A DNA stretch of 64,000 nucleotides, taken from the NCBI GenBank assembly GCA_037893225.1, contig JAZGUH010000003.1, positions 1,674,001 to 1,738,000 on the forward strand, written 5' to 3'. Under the pieces are notes generated by a model, which was not told where the DNA came from, did no database searches, and saw nothing but the letters and a program-made list of their open reading frames with translations. This document shows, piece by piece, positions 38,301 to 51,929 of the stretch. The translations under genes were made by a program, and so were the position numbers. This DNA comes from Hippasteria phrygiana. Taxonomy: Eukaryota > Echinodermata > Asteroidea > Valvatida > Goniasteridae. Numbering within the stretch: position 1 is the first letter of the stretch; every line of letters starts with the position of its first letter.

Positions 38301-41300
38301 TTCCTGAATGGGACTAATGCCTGGAACCAATTTCCTAAAATGTCAGACCCAACCGATCAGTATTTTTGGAGTTCTATGCATTTCTTGATTTCAGAATTTT
38401 GGACCGAGTCGCAGGTCCGCGGTCATCAGAAATTTCCAAAAGTAGTTGAAAAATCAAAGTTGATTTTTGGGGCTAAACTTTTTTCCTGAATGGGACTAAT
38501 GCCTGAAACCAATTTCCTAAAATGTCAGACCCAACCGATCAGTATTTTTAGAGTTCTGTGCATTTCTCGATTTTAGAATTCTTGACCGAGTCGCAGGTCC
38601 GCGGTCATCAGAAATTTCCAAAAGTAGTTGAAAAATCAAAGTTGATTTTTGGGGCTTAACCTTTTTTCCTGAATGGGACTAATGCCTGAAACCAATTTAC
38701 TAAAATGTCAGACCCAACTGATCAGTATTTTTGGAGTTCTGTGCATTTCTTGATTTTAGAATTTTTGACTGAGTCGCAGGTCCGCGGTCATCAGAAATTT
38801 CCAAAAGTAGTTGAAAAATCAAAGTTGATTTTTTGGGCTAAACTTTTTTCCTGAATGGGACTAATGCCTGAAACCAATTTCCTAAAATGTCAGACCCAAC
38901 CGATCAGTATTTTTAGAGTCTCTGCATTTCTCGATTTTAGAATTCTTGACCGAGTCGCAGGTCCGCGGTCATCAGAAATTTCCAAAAGTAGTTGAAAAAT
39001 CAAAGTTGAGTTTTGGGGCTAAACTTTTTTCCTGAATGGGACTAATGCCTGGAACCAATTTCCTAAAATGTCAGACCCAACCGATCAGTATTTTTGGAGT
39101 TCTATGCATTTCTTGATTTCAGAATTTTTGACCGAGTCGCAGGTCCGCGGTCATCAGAAATTTCCAAAAGTAGTTGAAAAATCAAAGTTGATTTTTGGGG
39201 CTAAACTTTTTTCCTGAATGGGACTAATGCCTGAAACCAATTTCCTAAAATGTCAGACCCAACCGATCAGTATTTTTAGAGTTCTGTGCATTTCTCGATT
39301 TTAGAATTCTTGACCGAGTCGCAGGTCCGCGGTCATCAGAAATTTCCAAAAGTAGTTGAAAAATCAAAGTTGATTTTTGGGGCTAAACCTTTTTTCCTGA
39401 ATGGGAGTAATGCCTGAAACCAATTTCCTAAAATTTCAGACCCAACCGATCAGTATTTTTGGAGTTCTGTGCATTTCTCGATTTCAGAATTTTTGACCGA
39501 GTCGCAGGTCCGCGGTCATCAGAAATTTCCAAAAGTAGTTGAAAAATCAAAGTTGATTTTTGGGGCTTAACCTTTTTTCCTGAATGGGACTAATGCCTGA
39601 AACCAATTTCCTGAAATGTCAGACCCAACTGATCAGTATTTTTGGAGTTCTGTGCATTTCTCGATTTTATAATTTTTGACCGAGTCGCAGGTCCGCGGTC
39701 ATCAGAAATTTCCAAAAGTAGTTGAAAAATCAAAGTTGAGTTTTGGGGCTAAGCTTTTTTCCTGAATGGGACTAATGCCTGGAACCAATTTCCTAAAATG
39801 TCAGACCCAACCGATCAGTATTTTTGGAGTTCTATGCATTTCTTGATTTCAGAATTTTGGACCGAGTCGCAGGTCCGCGGTCATCAGAAATTTCCAAAAG
39901 TAGTTGAAAAATCAAAGTTGATTTTTGGGGCTAAACTTTTTTCCTGAATGGGACTAATGCCTGAAACCAATTTCCTAAAATGTCAGACCCAACCGATCAG
40001 TATTTTTAGAGTTCTGTGCATTTCTCGATTTTAGAATTCTTGACCGAGTCGCAGGTCCGCGGTCATCAGAAATTTCCAAAAGTAGTTGAAAAATCAAAGT
40101 TGATTTTTGGGGCTTAACCTTTTTTCCTGAATGGGACTAATGCCTGAAACCAATTTACTAAAATGTCAGACCCAACTGATCAGTATTTTTGGAGTTCTGT
40201 GCATTTCTTGATTTTAGAATTTTTGACTGAGTCGCAGGTCCGCGGTCATCAGAAATTTCCAAAAGTAGTTGAAAAATCAAAGTTGATTTTTTGGGCTAAA
40301 CTTTTTTCCTGAATGGGACTAATGCCTGAAACCAATTTCCTAAAATGTCAGACCCAACCGATCAGTATTTTTAGAGTCTCTGCATTTCTCGATTTTAGAA
40401 TTCTTGACCGAGTCGCAGGTCCGCGGTCATCAGAAATTTCCAAAAGTAGTTGAAAAATCAAAGTTGAGTTTTGGGGCTAAACTTTTTTCCTGAATGGGAG
40501 TAATGCCTGAAACCAATTTCCTAAAATTTCAGACCCAACCGATCAGTATTTTTGGAGTTCTGTGCATTTCTCGATTTCAGAATTTTTGACCGAGTCGCAG
40601 GTCCGCGGTCATCAGAAATTTCCAAAAGTAGTTGAAAAATCAAAGTTGATTTTTGGGGCTTAACCTTTTTTCCTGAATGGGACTAATGCCTGAAACCAAT
40701 TTACTAAAATGTCAGACCCAACTGATCAGTATTTTTGGAGTTCTGTGCATTTCTTGATTTTAGAATTTTTGACTGAGTCGCAGGTCCGCGGTCATCAGAA
40801 ATTTCCAAAAGTAGTTGAAAAATCAAAGTTGATTTTTTGGGCTAAACTTTTTTCCTGAATGGGACTAATGCCTGAAACCAATTTCCTAAAATGTCAGACC
40901 CAACCGATCAGTATTTTTAGAGTCTCTGCATTTCTCGATTTTAGAATTCTTGACCGAGTCGCAGGTCCGCGGTCATCAGAAATTTCCAAAAGTAGTTGAA
41001 AAATCAAAGTTGATTTTTGGGGCTAAACCTTTTTTCCTGAATGGGAGTAATGCCTGAAACCAATTTCCTAAAATTTCAGACCCAACCGATCAGTATTTTT
41101 GGAGTTCTGTGCATTTCTCGATTTCAGAATTTTTGACCGAGTCGCAGGTCCGCGGTCATCAGAAATTTCCAAAATTAGTTGAAAAATCAAAGTTGATTTT
41201 TGGGGCTAAACCTTTTTTCCTGAATGGGACTAATGCCTGAAACCAATTTACTAAAATGTCAGACCCAACTGATCAGTATTTTTGGAGTTCTGTGCATTTC

Positions 41301-41560
41301 TTGATTTTAGAATTTTTGACCGAGTCGCAGGTCCGCGGTCATCAGAAATTTCCAAAAGTAGTTGAAAAATCAAAGTTGATTTTTTGGGCTAAACCTTTTT
41401 TCCTGAATGGGACTAATGCCTGGAACTAATTTCCTTAAATGTCAGACCCAACCGATCAGTATTTTTGGAGTTCTATGCATTTCTTGATTTCAGAATTTTT
41501 GACCGAGTCGCAGGTCCGCGGTCATCAGAAATTTCCAAAAGTAGTTGAAAAATCAAAGTT
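35357..41560 (+). repeat. 34-monomer duplication, copy 1 (6,204 bp)
   Basis: First unit of a very long tandem duplication. Markers lie exactly 6,204 bp upstream of those in copy 2: GAAACTTCC 35507, TACCG 36393, GAAAGTTCC 37515, AGAGTCTC 38915, 40373 and 40919. It contains the 1,122 bp core of the preceding HOR, then an 8- and a 3-monomer arrangement of AGAGTCTCTGC and GGGGCTTAACC types. G at 39753 creates AAGCTT, a sequence I noticed nowhere else in the window. T at 41175 (AAAATTAG) is shared with a monomer near 48656. Confidence 0.92.
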
Positions 41561-44500
41561 GATTTTTGGGGGCTAAACTTTTTTCCTGAATGGGACTAAT
41601 GCCTGAAACCAATTTCCTAAAATGTCAGACCCAACCGATCAATATTTTTAGAGTTCTGTGCATTTCTCGATTTTAGAATTCTTGACCGAGTCGCAGGTCC
41701 GCGGTCATCAGAAACTTCCAAAAGTAGTTGAAAAATCAAAGTTGATTTTTGGGGCTAAACCTTTTTTCCTGAATGGGACTAATGCCTGAAACCAATTTCC
41801 TAAAATTTCAGACGCAACCGATCAGTATTTTTAGAGTTCTGTGCATTTCTCGATTTCAGAATTTTTGACCGAGTCGCAGGTCCGCGGTCATCAGAAATTT
41901 CCAAAAGTAGTTGAAAAATCAAAGTTGATTTTTGGGGCTAAACTTTTTTCCTGAATGGGACTAATGCCTGGAACCAATTTCCTAAAATGTCAGACCCAAC
42001 CGATCAGTATTTTTAGAGTTCTGTGCATTTCTCGATTTTAGAATTCTTGACCGAGTCGCAGGTCCGCGGTCATCGGAAATTTCCAAAAGTAGTTGAAAAA
42101 TCAAAGTTGATTTTTGGGGCTAAACTTTTTTCCTGAATGGGACTAATGCCTGGAACCAATTTCCTAAAATGTCAGACCCAACCGATCAGTATTTTTAGAG
42201 TTCTGTGCATTTCTCGATTTTAGAATTCTTGACCGAGTCGCAGGTCCGCGGTCATCAGAAATTTCCAAAAGTGGTTGAAAAATCAAAGTTGATTTTTGGG
42301 GCTAAAACTTTTTTCCTGAATGGGACTAATGCCTGAAACCAATTTCCTAAAATGTCAGACCCAACTGATCAGTATTTTTGGAGTTCTGTGCATTTCTCGA
42401 TTTCAGAATTTTTGACCGAGTCGCAGGTCCGCGGTCATCAGAAATTTCCAAAAGTAGTTGAAAAATCAAAGTTGATTTTTGGGGCTAAACCTTTTTTCCT
42501 GAATGGGACTAATGCCTGGAACCAATTTCCTTAAATGTCAGACCCAACCGATCAGTATTTTTGGAGTTCTGTGCATTTCTCGATTTTAGAATTTTTTACC
42601 GAGTCGCAGGTCCGCGGTCATCAGAAATTTCCAAAAGTAGTTGAAAAATCAAAGTTGATTTTTGGGGCTAAACCTTTTTTCCTGAATGGGACTAATGCCT
42701 GAAACCAATTTACTAAAAAGTCAGACCCAACTGATCAGTATTTTTGGAGTTCTGTGCATTTCTTGATTTTAGAATTTTTGACCGAGTCGCAGGTCCGCGG
42801 TCATCAGAAATTTCCAAAAGTAGTTGAAAAATCAAAGTTGATTTTTTGGGCTAAACCTTTTTTCCTGAATGGGACTAATGCCTGGAACTAATTTCCTTAA
42901 ATGTCAGACCCAACCGATCAGTATTTTTGGAGTTCTGTGCATTTCTCGATTTTAGAATTCTTGACCGAGTCGCAGGTCCGCTGTCATCAGAAATTTCCCA
43001 AAGTGGTTGAAAAATCAAAGTTGATTTTTGGGGCTAAACTTTTTTCCTGAATGGGACTAATGCCTGAAACCAATTTCCTAAAATGTCAGACCCAACTGAT
43101 CAGTATTTTTGGAGTTCTGTGCATTTCTCGATTTTAGAATTTTTGACCGAGTCGCAGGTCCGCGGTCACCAGAAATTTCCAAAAGTAGTTGAAAAATCAA
43201 AGTTGAGTTTTGGGGCTAAACTTTTTTCCTGAATGAGACTAATGCCTGGAACCAATTTCCTAAAATGTCAGACCCAACCGATCAGTATTTTTAGAGTTCT
43301 GTGCATTTCTCGATTTTAGAATTCTTGACCGAGTCGCAGGTCCGCTGTCATCAGAAATTTCCCAAAGTGGTTGAAAAATCAAAGTTGATTTTTGGGGCTA
43401 AACTTTTTTCCTGAATGGGACTAATGCCTGAAACCAATTTCCTAAAATGTCAGACCCAACTGATCAGTATTTTTGGAGTTCTGTGCATTTCTCGATTTTA
43501 GAATTTTTGACCGAGTCGCAGGTCCGCGGTCATTAGAAATTTCCAAAAGTAGTTGAAAAATCAAAGTTGATTTTTTGGGCTAAACCTTTTTTCCTGAATG
43601 GGACTAATGCCTGGAACCAATTTCCTTAAATGTCAGACCCAACCGATCAGTATTTTTGGAGTTCTGTGCATTTCTCGATTTCAGAATTTTTGACCGAGTC
43701 GCAGGTCCGCGGTCATCAGAAAGTTCCAAAAGTAGTTGAAAAATCAAAGTTGATTTTTAGGGCTAAACCTTTTTTCCTGAATGGGGGTAATGCCTGAAAC
43801 CAATTTCCTAAAATGTCAGACCCAACTGATCAGTATTTTTGGAGTTCTGTGCATTTCTCGATTTCAGAATTTTTGACCGAGTCGCAGGTCCGCGGTCATC
43901 AGAAATTTCCAAAAGTAGTTGAAAAATCAAAGTTGATTTTTTGGGGCTAAACTTTTTTCCTGAATGGGACTAATGCCTGAAACCAATTTCCTAAAATGTC
44001 AGACCCAACCGATCAATATTTTTAGAGTTCTGTGCATTTCTCGATTTTAGAATTCTTGACCGAGTCGCAGGTCCGCGGTCATCAGAAATTTCCAAAAGTA
44101 GTTGAAAAATCAAAGTTGATTTTTGGGGGCTAAACTTTTTTCCTGAATGGGACTAATGCCTGAAACCAATTTCCTAAAATGTCAGACCCAACCGATCAAT
44201 ATTTTTAGAGTTCTGTGCATTTCTCGATTTTAGAATTCTTGACCGAGTCGCAGGTCCGCGGTCATCAGAAATTTCCAAAAGTAGTTGAAAAATCAAAGTT
44301 GATTTTTGGGGCTAAACCTTTTTTCCTGAATGGGACTAATGCCTGAAACCAATTTCCTGAAATGTCAGACCCAACTGATCAGTATTTTTGGAGTTCTGTG
44401 CATTTCTCGATTTTATAATTTTTGACCGAGTCGCAGGTCCGCGGTCATCAGAAATTTCCAAAAGTAGTTGAAAAATCAAAGTTGAGTTTTGGGGCTAAAC

Positions 44501-47500
44501 TTTTTTCCTGAATGGGACTAATGCCTGGAACCAATTTCCTAAAATGTCAGACCCAACCGATCAGTATTTTTGGAGTTCTATGCATTTCTTGATTTCAGAA
44601 TTTTGGACCGAGTCGCAGGTCCGCGGTCATCAGAAATTTCCAAAAGTAGTTGAAAAATCAAAGTTGATTTTTGGGGCTAAACTTTTTTCCTGAATGGGAC
44701 TAATGCCTGAAACCAATTTCCTAAAATGTCAGACCCAACCGATCAGTATTTTTAGAGTTCTGTGCATTTCTCGATTTTAGAATTCTTGACCGAGTCGCAG
44801 GTCCGCGGTCATCAGAAATTTCCAAAAGTAGTTGAAAAATCAAAGTTGATTTTTGGGGCTTAACCTTTTTTCCTGAATGGGACTAATGCCTGAAACCAAT
44901 TTACTAAAATGTCAGACCCAACTGATCAGTATTTTTGGAGTTCTGTGCATTTCTTGATTTTAGAATTTTTGACTGAGTCGCAGGTCCGCGGTCATCAGAA
45001 ATTTCCAAAAGTAGTTGAAAAATCAAAGTTGATTTTTTGGGCTAAACTTTTTTCCTGAATGGGACTAATGCCTGAAACCAATTTCCTAAAATGTCAGACC
45101 CAACCGATCAGTATTTTTAGAGTCTCTGCATTTCTCGATTTTAGAATTCTTGACCGAGTCGCAGGTCCGCGGTCATCAGAAATTTCCAAAAGTAGTTGAA
45201 AAATCAAAGTTGAGTTTTGGGGCTAAACTTTTTTCCTGAATGGGACTAATGCCTGGAACCAATTTCCTAAAATGTCAGACCCAACCGATCAGTATTTTTG
45301 GAGTTCTATGCATTTCTTGATTTCAGAATTTTTGACCGAGTCGCAGGTCCGCGGTCATCAGAAATTTCCAAAAGTAGTTGAAAAATCAAAGTTGATTTTT
45401 GGGGCTAAACTTTTTTCCTGAATGGGACTAATGCCTGAAACCAATTTCCTAAAATGTCAGACCCAACCGATCAGTATTTTTAGAGTTCTGTGCATTTCTC
45501 GATTTTAGAATTCTTGACCGAGTCGCAGGTCCGCGGTCATCAGAAATTTCCAAAAGTAGTTGAAAAATCAAAGTTGATTTTTGGGGCTAAACCTTTTTTC
45601 CTGAATGGGAGTAATGCCTGAAACCAATTTCCTAAAATTTCAGACCCAACCGATCAGTATTTTTGGAGTTCTGTGCATTTCTCGATTTCAGAATTTTTGA
45701 CCGAGTCGCAGGTCCGCGGTCATCAGAAATTTCCAAAAGTAGTTGAAAAATCAAAGTTGATTTTTGGGGCTTAACCTTTTTTCCTGAATGGGACTAATGC
45801 CTGAAACCAATTTCCTGAAATGTCAGACCCAACTGATCAGTATTTTTGGAGTTCTGTGCATTTCTCGATTTTATAATTTTTGACCGAGTCGCAGGTCCGC
45901 GGTCATCAGAAATTTCCAAAAGTAGTTGAAAAATCAAAGTTGAGTTTTGGGGCTAAACTTTTTTCCTGAATGGGACTAATGCCTGGAACCAATTTCCTAA
46001 AATGTCAGACCCAACCGATCAGTATTTTTGGAGTTCTATGCATTTCTTGATTTCAGAATTTTGGACCGAGTCGCAGGTCCGCGGTCATCAGAAATTTCCA
46101 AAAGTAGTTGAAAAATCAAAGTTGATTTTTGGGGCTAAACTTTTTTCCTGAATGGGACTAATGCCTGAAACCAATTTCCTAAAATGTCAGACCCAACCGA
46201 TCAGTATTTTTAGAGTTCTGTGCATTTCTCGATTTTAGAATTCTTGACCGAGTCGCAGGTCCGCGGTCATCAGAAATTTCCAAAAGTAGTTGAAAAATCA
46301 AAGTTGATTTTTGGGGCTTAACCTTTTTTCCTGAATGGGACTAATGCCTGAAACCAATTTACTAAAATGTCAGACCCAACTGATCAGTATTTTTGGAGTT
46401 CTGTGCATTTCTTGATTTTAGAATTTTTGACTGAGTCGCAGGTCCGCGGTCATCAGAAATTTCCAAAAGTAGTTGAAAAATCAAAGTTGATTTTTTGGGC
46501 TAAACTTTTTTCCTGAATGGGACTAATGCCTGAAACCAATTTCCTAAAATGTCAGACCCAACCGATCAGTATTTTTAGAGTCTCTGCATTTCTCGATTTT
46601 AGAATTCTTGACCGAGTCGCAGGTCCGCGGTCATCAGAAATTTCCAAAAGTAGTTGAAAAATCAAAGTTGAGTTTTGGGGCTAAACTTTTTTCCTGAATG
46701 GGAGTAATGCCTGAAACCAATTTCCTAAAATTTCAGACCCAACCGATCAGTATTTTTGGAGTTCTGTGCATTTCTCGATTTCAGAATTTTTGACCGAGTC
46801 GCAGGTCCGCGGTCATCAGAAATTTCCAAAAGTAGTTGAAAAATCAAAGTTGATTTTTGGGGCTTAACCTTTTTTCCTGAATGGGACTAATGCCTGAAAC
46901 CAATTTACTAAAATGTCAGACCCAACTGATCAGTATTTTTGGAGTTCTGTGCATTTCTTGATTTTAGAATTTTTGACTGAGTCGCAGGTCCGCGGTCATC
47001 AGAAATTTCCAAAAGTAGTTGAAAAATCAAAGTTGATTTTTTGGGCTAAACTTTTTTCCTGAATGGGACTAATGCCTGAAACCAATTTCCTAAAATGTCA
47101 GACCCAACCGATCAGTATTTTTAGAGTCTCTGCATTTCTCGATTTTAGAATTCTTGACCGAGTCGCAGGTCCGCGGTCATCAGAAATTTCCAAAAGTAGT
47201 TGAAAAATCAAAGTTGATTTTTGGGGCTAAACCTTTTTTCCTGAATGGGAGTAATGCCTGAAACCAATTTCCTAAAATTTCAGACCCAACCGATCAGTAT
47301 TTTTGGAGTTCTGTGCATTTCTCGATTTCAGAATTTTTGACCGAGTCGCAGGTCCGCGGTCATCAGAAATTTCCAAAAGTAGTTGAAAAATCAAAGTTGA
47401 TTTTTGGGGCTAAACCTTTTTTCCTGAATGGGACTAATGCCTGAAACCAATTTACTAAAATGTCAGACCCAACTGATCAGTATTTTTGGAGTTCTGTGCA

Positions 47501-47764
47501 TTTCTTGATTTTAGAATTTTTGACCGAGTCGCAGGTCCGCGGTCATCAGAAATTTCCAAAAGTAGTTGAAAAATCAAAGTTGATTTTTTGGGCTAAACCT
47601 TTTTTCCTGAATGGGACTAATGCCTGGAACTAATTTCCTTAAATGTCAGACCCAACCGATCAGTATTTTTGGAGTTCTATGCATTTCTTGATTTCAGAAT
47701 TTTTGACCGAGTCGCAGGTCCGCGGTCATCAGAAATTTCCAAAAGTAGTTGAAAAATCAAAGTT
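41561..47764 (+). repeat. 34-monomer duplication, copy 2 (6,204 bp)
   Basis: Second unit, with markers at 41711, 42597, 43719, 45119, 46577 and 47123. Only four differences from copy 1 were noticed by eye: A at 42719 (T at 36515), T at 43827 (C at 37623), A at 45957 (G at 39753) and G at 47379 (T at 41175). That suggests about 99.9% identity over 6.2 kb, although I did not align every base. The copies stop matching at the join: 41561 onward has GGGGGCTAAAC and GATCAATATT, but 47765 onward has GGGGCTAAAC and GATCAGTATT. Confidence 0.92.
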
Positions 47765-48830
47765 GATTTTTGGGGCTAAACTTTTTTCCTGAATGGGACT
47801 AATGCCTGAAACCAATTTCCTAAAATGTCAGACCCAACCGATCAGTATTTTTAGAGTTCTGTGCATTTCTCGATTTTAGAATTCTTGACCGAGTCGCAGG
47901 TCCGCGGTCATCAGAAATTTCCAAAAGTAGTTGAAAAATCAAAGTTGATTTTTGGGGCTAAACCTTTTTTCCTGAATGGGAGTAATGCCTGAAACCAATT
48001 TCCTAAAATTTCAGACCCAACCGATCAGTATTTTTGGAGTTCTGTGCATTTCTCGATTTCAGAATTTTTGACCGAGTCGCAGGTCCGCGGTCATCAGAAA
48101 TTTCCAAAAGTAGTTGAAAAATCAAAGTTGATTTTTGGGGCTTAACCTTTTTTCCTGAATGGGACTAATGCCTGAAACCAATTTACTAAAATGTCAGACC
48201 CAACTGATCAGTATTTTTGGAGTTCTGTGCATTTCTTGATTTTAGAATTTTTGACTGAGTCGCAGGTCCGCGGTCATCAGAAATTTCCAAAAGTAGTTGA
48301 AAAATCAAAGTTGATTTTTTGGGCTAAACTTTTTTCCTGAATGGGACTAATGCCTGAAACCAATTTCCTAAAATGTCAGACCCAACCGATCAGTATTTTT
48401 AGAGTCTCTGCATTTCTCGATTTTAGAATTCTTGACCGAGTCGCAGGTCCGCGGTCATCAGAAATTTCCAAAAGTAGTTGAAAAATCAAAGTTGATTTTT
48501 GGGGCTAAACCTTTTTTCCTGAATGGGAGTAATGCCTGAAACCAATTTCCTAAAATTTCAGACCCAACCGATCAGTATTTTTGGAGTTCTGTGCATTTCT
48601 CGATTTCAGAATTTTTGACCGAGTCGCAGGTCCGCGGTCATCAGAAATTTCCAAAATTAGTTGAAAAATCAAAGTTGATTTTTGGGGCTAAACCTTTTTT
48701 CCTGAATGGGACTAATGCCTGAAACCAATTTACTAAAATGTCAGACCCAACTGATCAGTATTTTTGGAGTTCTGTGCATTTCTTGATTTTAGAATTTTTG
48801 ACCGAGTCGCAGGTCCGCGGTCATCAGAAA
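47765..48830 (+). repeat. Residual domain 2 monomers after the 34-monomer pair
   Basis: About six monomers of the GGGAGTAATG, GGGGCTTAACC and AGAGTCTCTGC types (last at 48401), partly repeating the order at 40870-41300. This looks like a third, truncated copy of the 3' part of the 34-monomer unit. Confidence 0.65.
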
Positions 48831-50860
48831 TTTCCAAAAGTGGTTGAAAAATCAAAGTTGATTTTTGGGGCTAAACCTTTTTTCCTGAATGGGACTAATG
48901 CCTGAAACCAATTTCCTAAAATTTCAGACCCAACCGATCAGTATTTTTAGAGTTCTGTGCATTTCTCGATTTCTAAATTTTTGACCGAGTCGCAGGTCCG
49001 CGGTCATCAGAAATTTCCAAAAGTAGTTGAAAAATCAAAGTTGATTTTTGGGGCTAAACTTTTTTCCTGAATGGGACTAATGCCTGGAACCAATTTCCTA
49101 AAATGTCAGACCCAACCGATCAGTATTTTTAGAGTTCTGTGCATTTCTCGATTTTAGAATTCTTGACCGAGTCGCAGGTCCGCTGTCATCAGAAATTTCC
49201 CAAAGTGGTTGAAAAATCAAAGTTGATTTTTGGGGCTAAACTTTTTTCCTGAATGGGACTAATGCCTGAAACCAATTTCCTAAAATGTCAGACCCAACTG
49301 ATCAGTATTTTTGGAGTTCTGTGCATTTCTCGATTTCAGAATTTTTGACCGAGTCACAGGTCCGCGGTCATCAGAAATTTCCAAAAGTAGTTGAAAAATC
49401 AAAGTTGATTTTTGGGGCTAAACCTTTTTTCCTGAATGAGACTAATGCCTGAAACCAATTTCCTAAAATGTCAGACCCAACCGATCAGTATTTTTAGAGT
49501 TCTGTGCATTTCTCGATTTTAGAATTCTTGACCGAGTCGCAGGTCCGCGGTCATCAGAAATTTCCAAAAGTAGTTGAAAAATCAAAGTTGATTTTTGGGG
49601 CTAAACCTTTTTTCCTGAATGGGAGTAATGCCTGAAACCAATTTCCTAAAATGTCAGACCCAACCGATCAGTATTTTTGGAGTTCTGTGCATTTCTCGAT
49701 TTCAGAATTTTTGACCGAGTCGCAGGTCCGCGGTCATCAGAAATTTCCAAAAGTGGTTGAAAAATCAAAGTTGATTTTTGGGGCTAAACCTTTTTTCCTG
49801 AATGGGACTAATGCCTGAAACCAATTTCCTAAAATTTCAGACCCAACCGATCAGTATTTTTAGAGTTCTGTGCATTTCTCGATTTCTAAATTTTTGACCG
49901 AGTCGCAGGTCCGCGGTCATCAGAAATTTCCAAAAGTAGTTGAAAAATCAAAGTTGATTTTTGGGGCTAAACTTTTTTCCTGAATGGGACTAATGCCTGG
50001 AACCAATTTCCTAAAATGTCAGACCCAACCGATCAGTATTTTTAGAGTTCTGTGCATTTCTCGATTTTAGAATTCTTGACCGAGTCGCAGGTCCGCTGTC
50101 ATCAGAAATTTCCCAAAGTGGTTGAAAAATCAAAGTTGATTTTTGGGGCTAAACTTTTTTCCTGAATGGGACTAATGCCTGAAACCAATTTCCTAAAATG
50201 TCAGACCCAACTGATCAGTATTTTTGGAGTTCTGTGCATTTCTCGATTTCAGAATTTTTGACCGAGTCGCAGGTCCGCGGTCATCAGAAATTTCCAAAAG
50301 TAGTTGAAAAATCAAAGTTGATTTTTGGGGCTAAACCTTTTTTCCTGAATGAGACTAATGCCTGAAACCAATTTCCTAAAATGTCAGACCCAACCGATCA
50401 GTATTTTTAGAGTTCTGTGCATTTCTCGATTTTAGAATTCTTGACCGAGTCGCAGGTCCGCGGTCATCAGAAATTTCCAAAAGTAGTTGAAAAATCAAAG
50501 TTGATTTTTGGGGCTAAACCTTTTTTCCTGAATGGGAGTAATGCCTGAAACCAATTTCCTAAAATGTCAGACCCAACCGATCAGTATTTTTGGAGTTCTG
50601 TGCATTTCTCGATTTCAGAATTTTTGACCGAGTCGCAGGTCCGCGGTCATCAGAAATTTCCAAAAGTGGTTGAAAAATCAAAGTTGATTTTTGGGGCTAA
50701 ACCTTTTTTCCTGAATGGGACTAATGCCTGAAACCAATTTCCTAAAATTTCAGACCCAACCGATCAGTATTTTTAGAGTTCTGTGCATTTCTCGATTTCT
50801 AAATTTTTGACCGAGTCGCAGGTCCGCGGTCATCAGAAATTTCCAAAAGTAGTTAAAAAA
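48831..50860 (+). repeat. 5-monomer HOR, 913 bp period, two full copies and a partial one
   Basis: TTTCTAAATTT recurs at 48971, 49884 and 50797, each 913 bp apart. Between them the same order occurs: GGAACC end, CCGCTGTC monomer, TTTCAG monomer with GAATGAGACT, then GGGAGTAATG. The first copy has GTCACAGG near 49355 where the second keeps GTCGCAGG. The third copy carries AGTTAAAAAA near 50853 and then diverges. Confidence 0.83.
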
Positions 50861-51929
50861 TCAAAGTTGATTTTTGGGGCTAAACTTTTTTCCTGAATGG
50901 GACTAATGCCTGAAACCAATTTCCTAAAATGTCAGACCCAACCGATCAATATTTTTAGAGTTCTGTGCATTTCTCGATTTTAGAATTCTTGACCGAGTCG
51001 CAGGTCCGCGGTCATCAGAAATTTCCAAAAGTAGTTGAAAAATCAAAGTTGATTTTTGGGGCTAAACCTTTTTTCCTGAATGGGACTAATGCCTGAAACC
51101 AATTTCCTGAAATGTCAGACCCAACTGATCAGTATTTTTGGAGTTCTGTGCATTTCTCGATTTTATAATTTTTGACCGAGTCGCAGGTCCGCGGTCATCA
51201 GAAATTTCCAAAAGTAGTTGAAAAATCAAAGTTGATTTTTGGGGCTAAACTTTTTTCCTGAATGGGACTAATGCCTGAAACCAATTTCCTAAAATGTCAG
51301 ACCCAACCGATCAGTATTTTTAGAGTTCTGTGCATTTCTCGATTTTAGAATTCTTGACCGAGTCGCAGGTCCGCGGTCATCAGAAATTTCCAAAAGTAGT
51401 TGAAAAATCAAAGTTGATTTTTGGGGCTTAACCTTTTTTCCTGAATGGGACTAATGCCTGAAACCAATTTACTAAAATGTCAGACCCAACTGATCAGTAT
51501 TTTTGGAGTTCTGTGCATTTCTTGATTTTAGAATTTTTGACTGAGTCGCAGGTCCGCGGTCATCAGAAATTTCCAAAAGTAGTTGAAAAATCAAAGTTGA
51601 TTTTTTGGGCTAAACTTTTTTCCTGAATGGGACTAATGCCTGAAACCAATTTCCTAAAATGTCAGACCCAACCGATCAGTATTTTTAGAGTCTCTGCATT
51701 TCTCGATTTTAGAATTCTTGACCGAGTCGCAGGTCCGCGGTCATCAGAAATTTCCAAAAGTAGTTGAAAAATCAAAGTTGATTTTTGGGGCTAAACCTTT
51801 TTTCCTGAATGGGAGTAATGCCTGAAACCAATTTCCTAAAATTTCAGACCCAACCGATCAGTATTTTTGGAGTTCTGTGCATTTCTTGATTTTAGAATTT
51901 TTGACCGAGTCGCAGGTCCGCGGTCATCA

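Larger units (their letters stand above)
24571..48830 (+). repeat. Array domain 2: distinct monomer types in long HOR units
   Basis: From 24574 new variants appear: GTTGAGTTTTGG with GAATGAGACT, CCGCTGTC with TTTCCCAAAG, GACGCAACCG with GAAACTTCC, GAAAGTTCC with TTTTTAGGGC, TTTTTTACCGAG, CTTGATTTTAG, GGGGCTTAACC and AGAGTCTCTGC. The CATTAGACATTTC type, which occurs nine times in domain 1 counting one variant copy, is absent from 23265 to 54120. The change indicates an independently amplified block. A few of its types (GGGGCTTAACC, AGAGTCTCTGC) also occur at 51426-51700 in domain 3, so the 3' edge is gradual. Confidence 0.82.

Noticed and set aside
24571..48830. Inserted mobile element explaining the domain 2 boundary
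   Set aside because: All bases across the boundary still belong to in-phase satellite monomers; only the monomer variants change.
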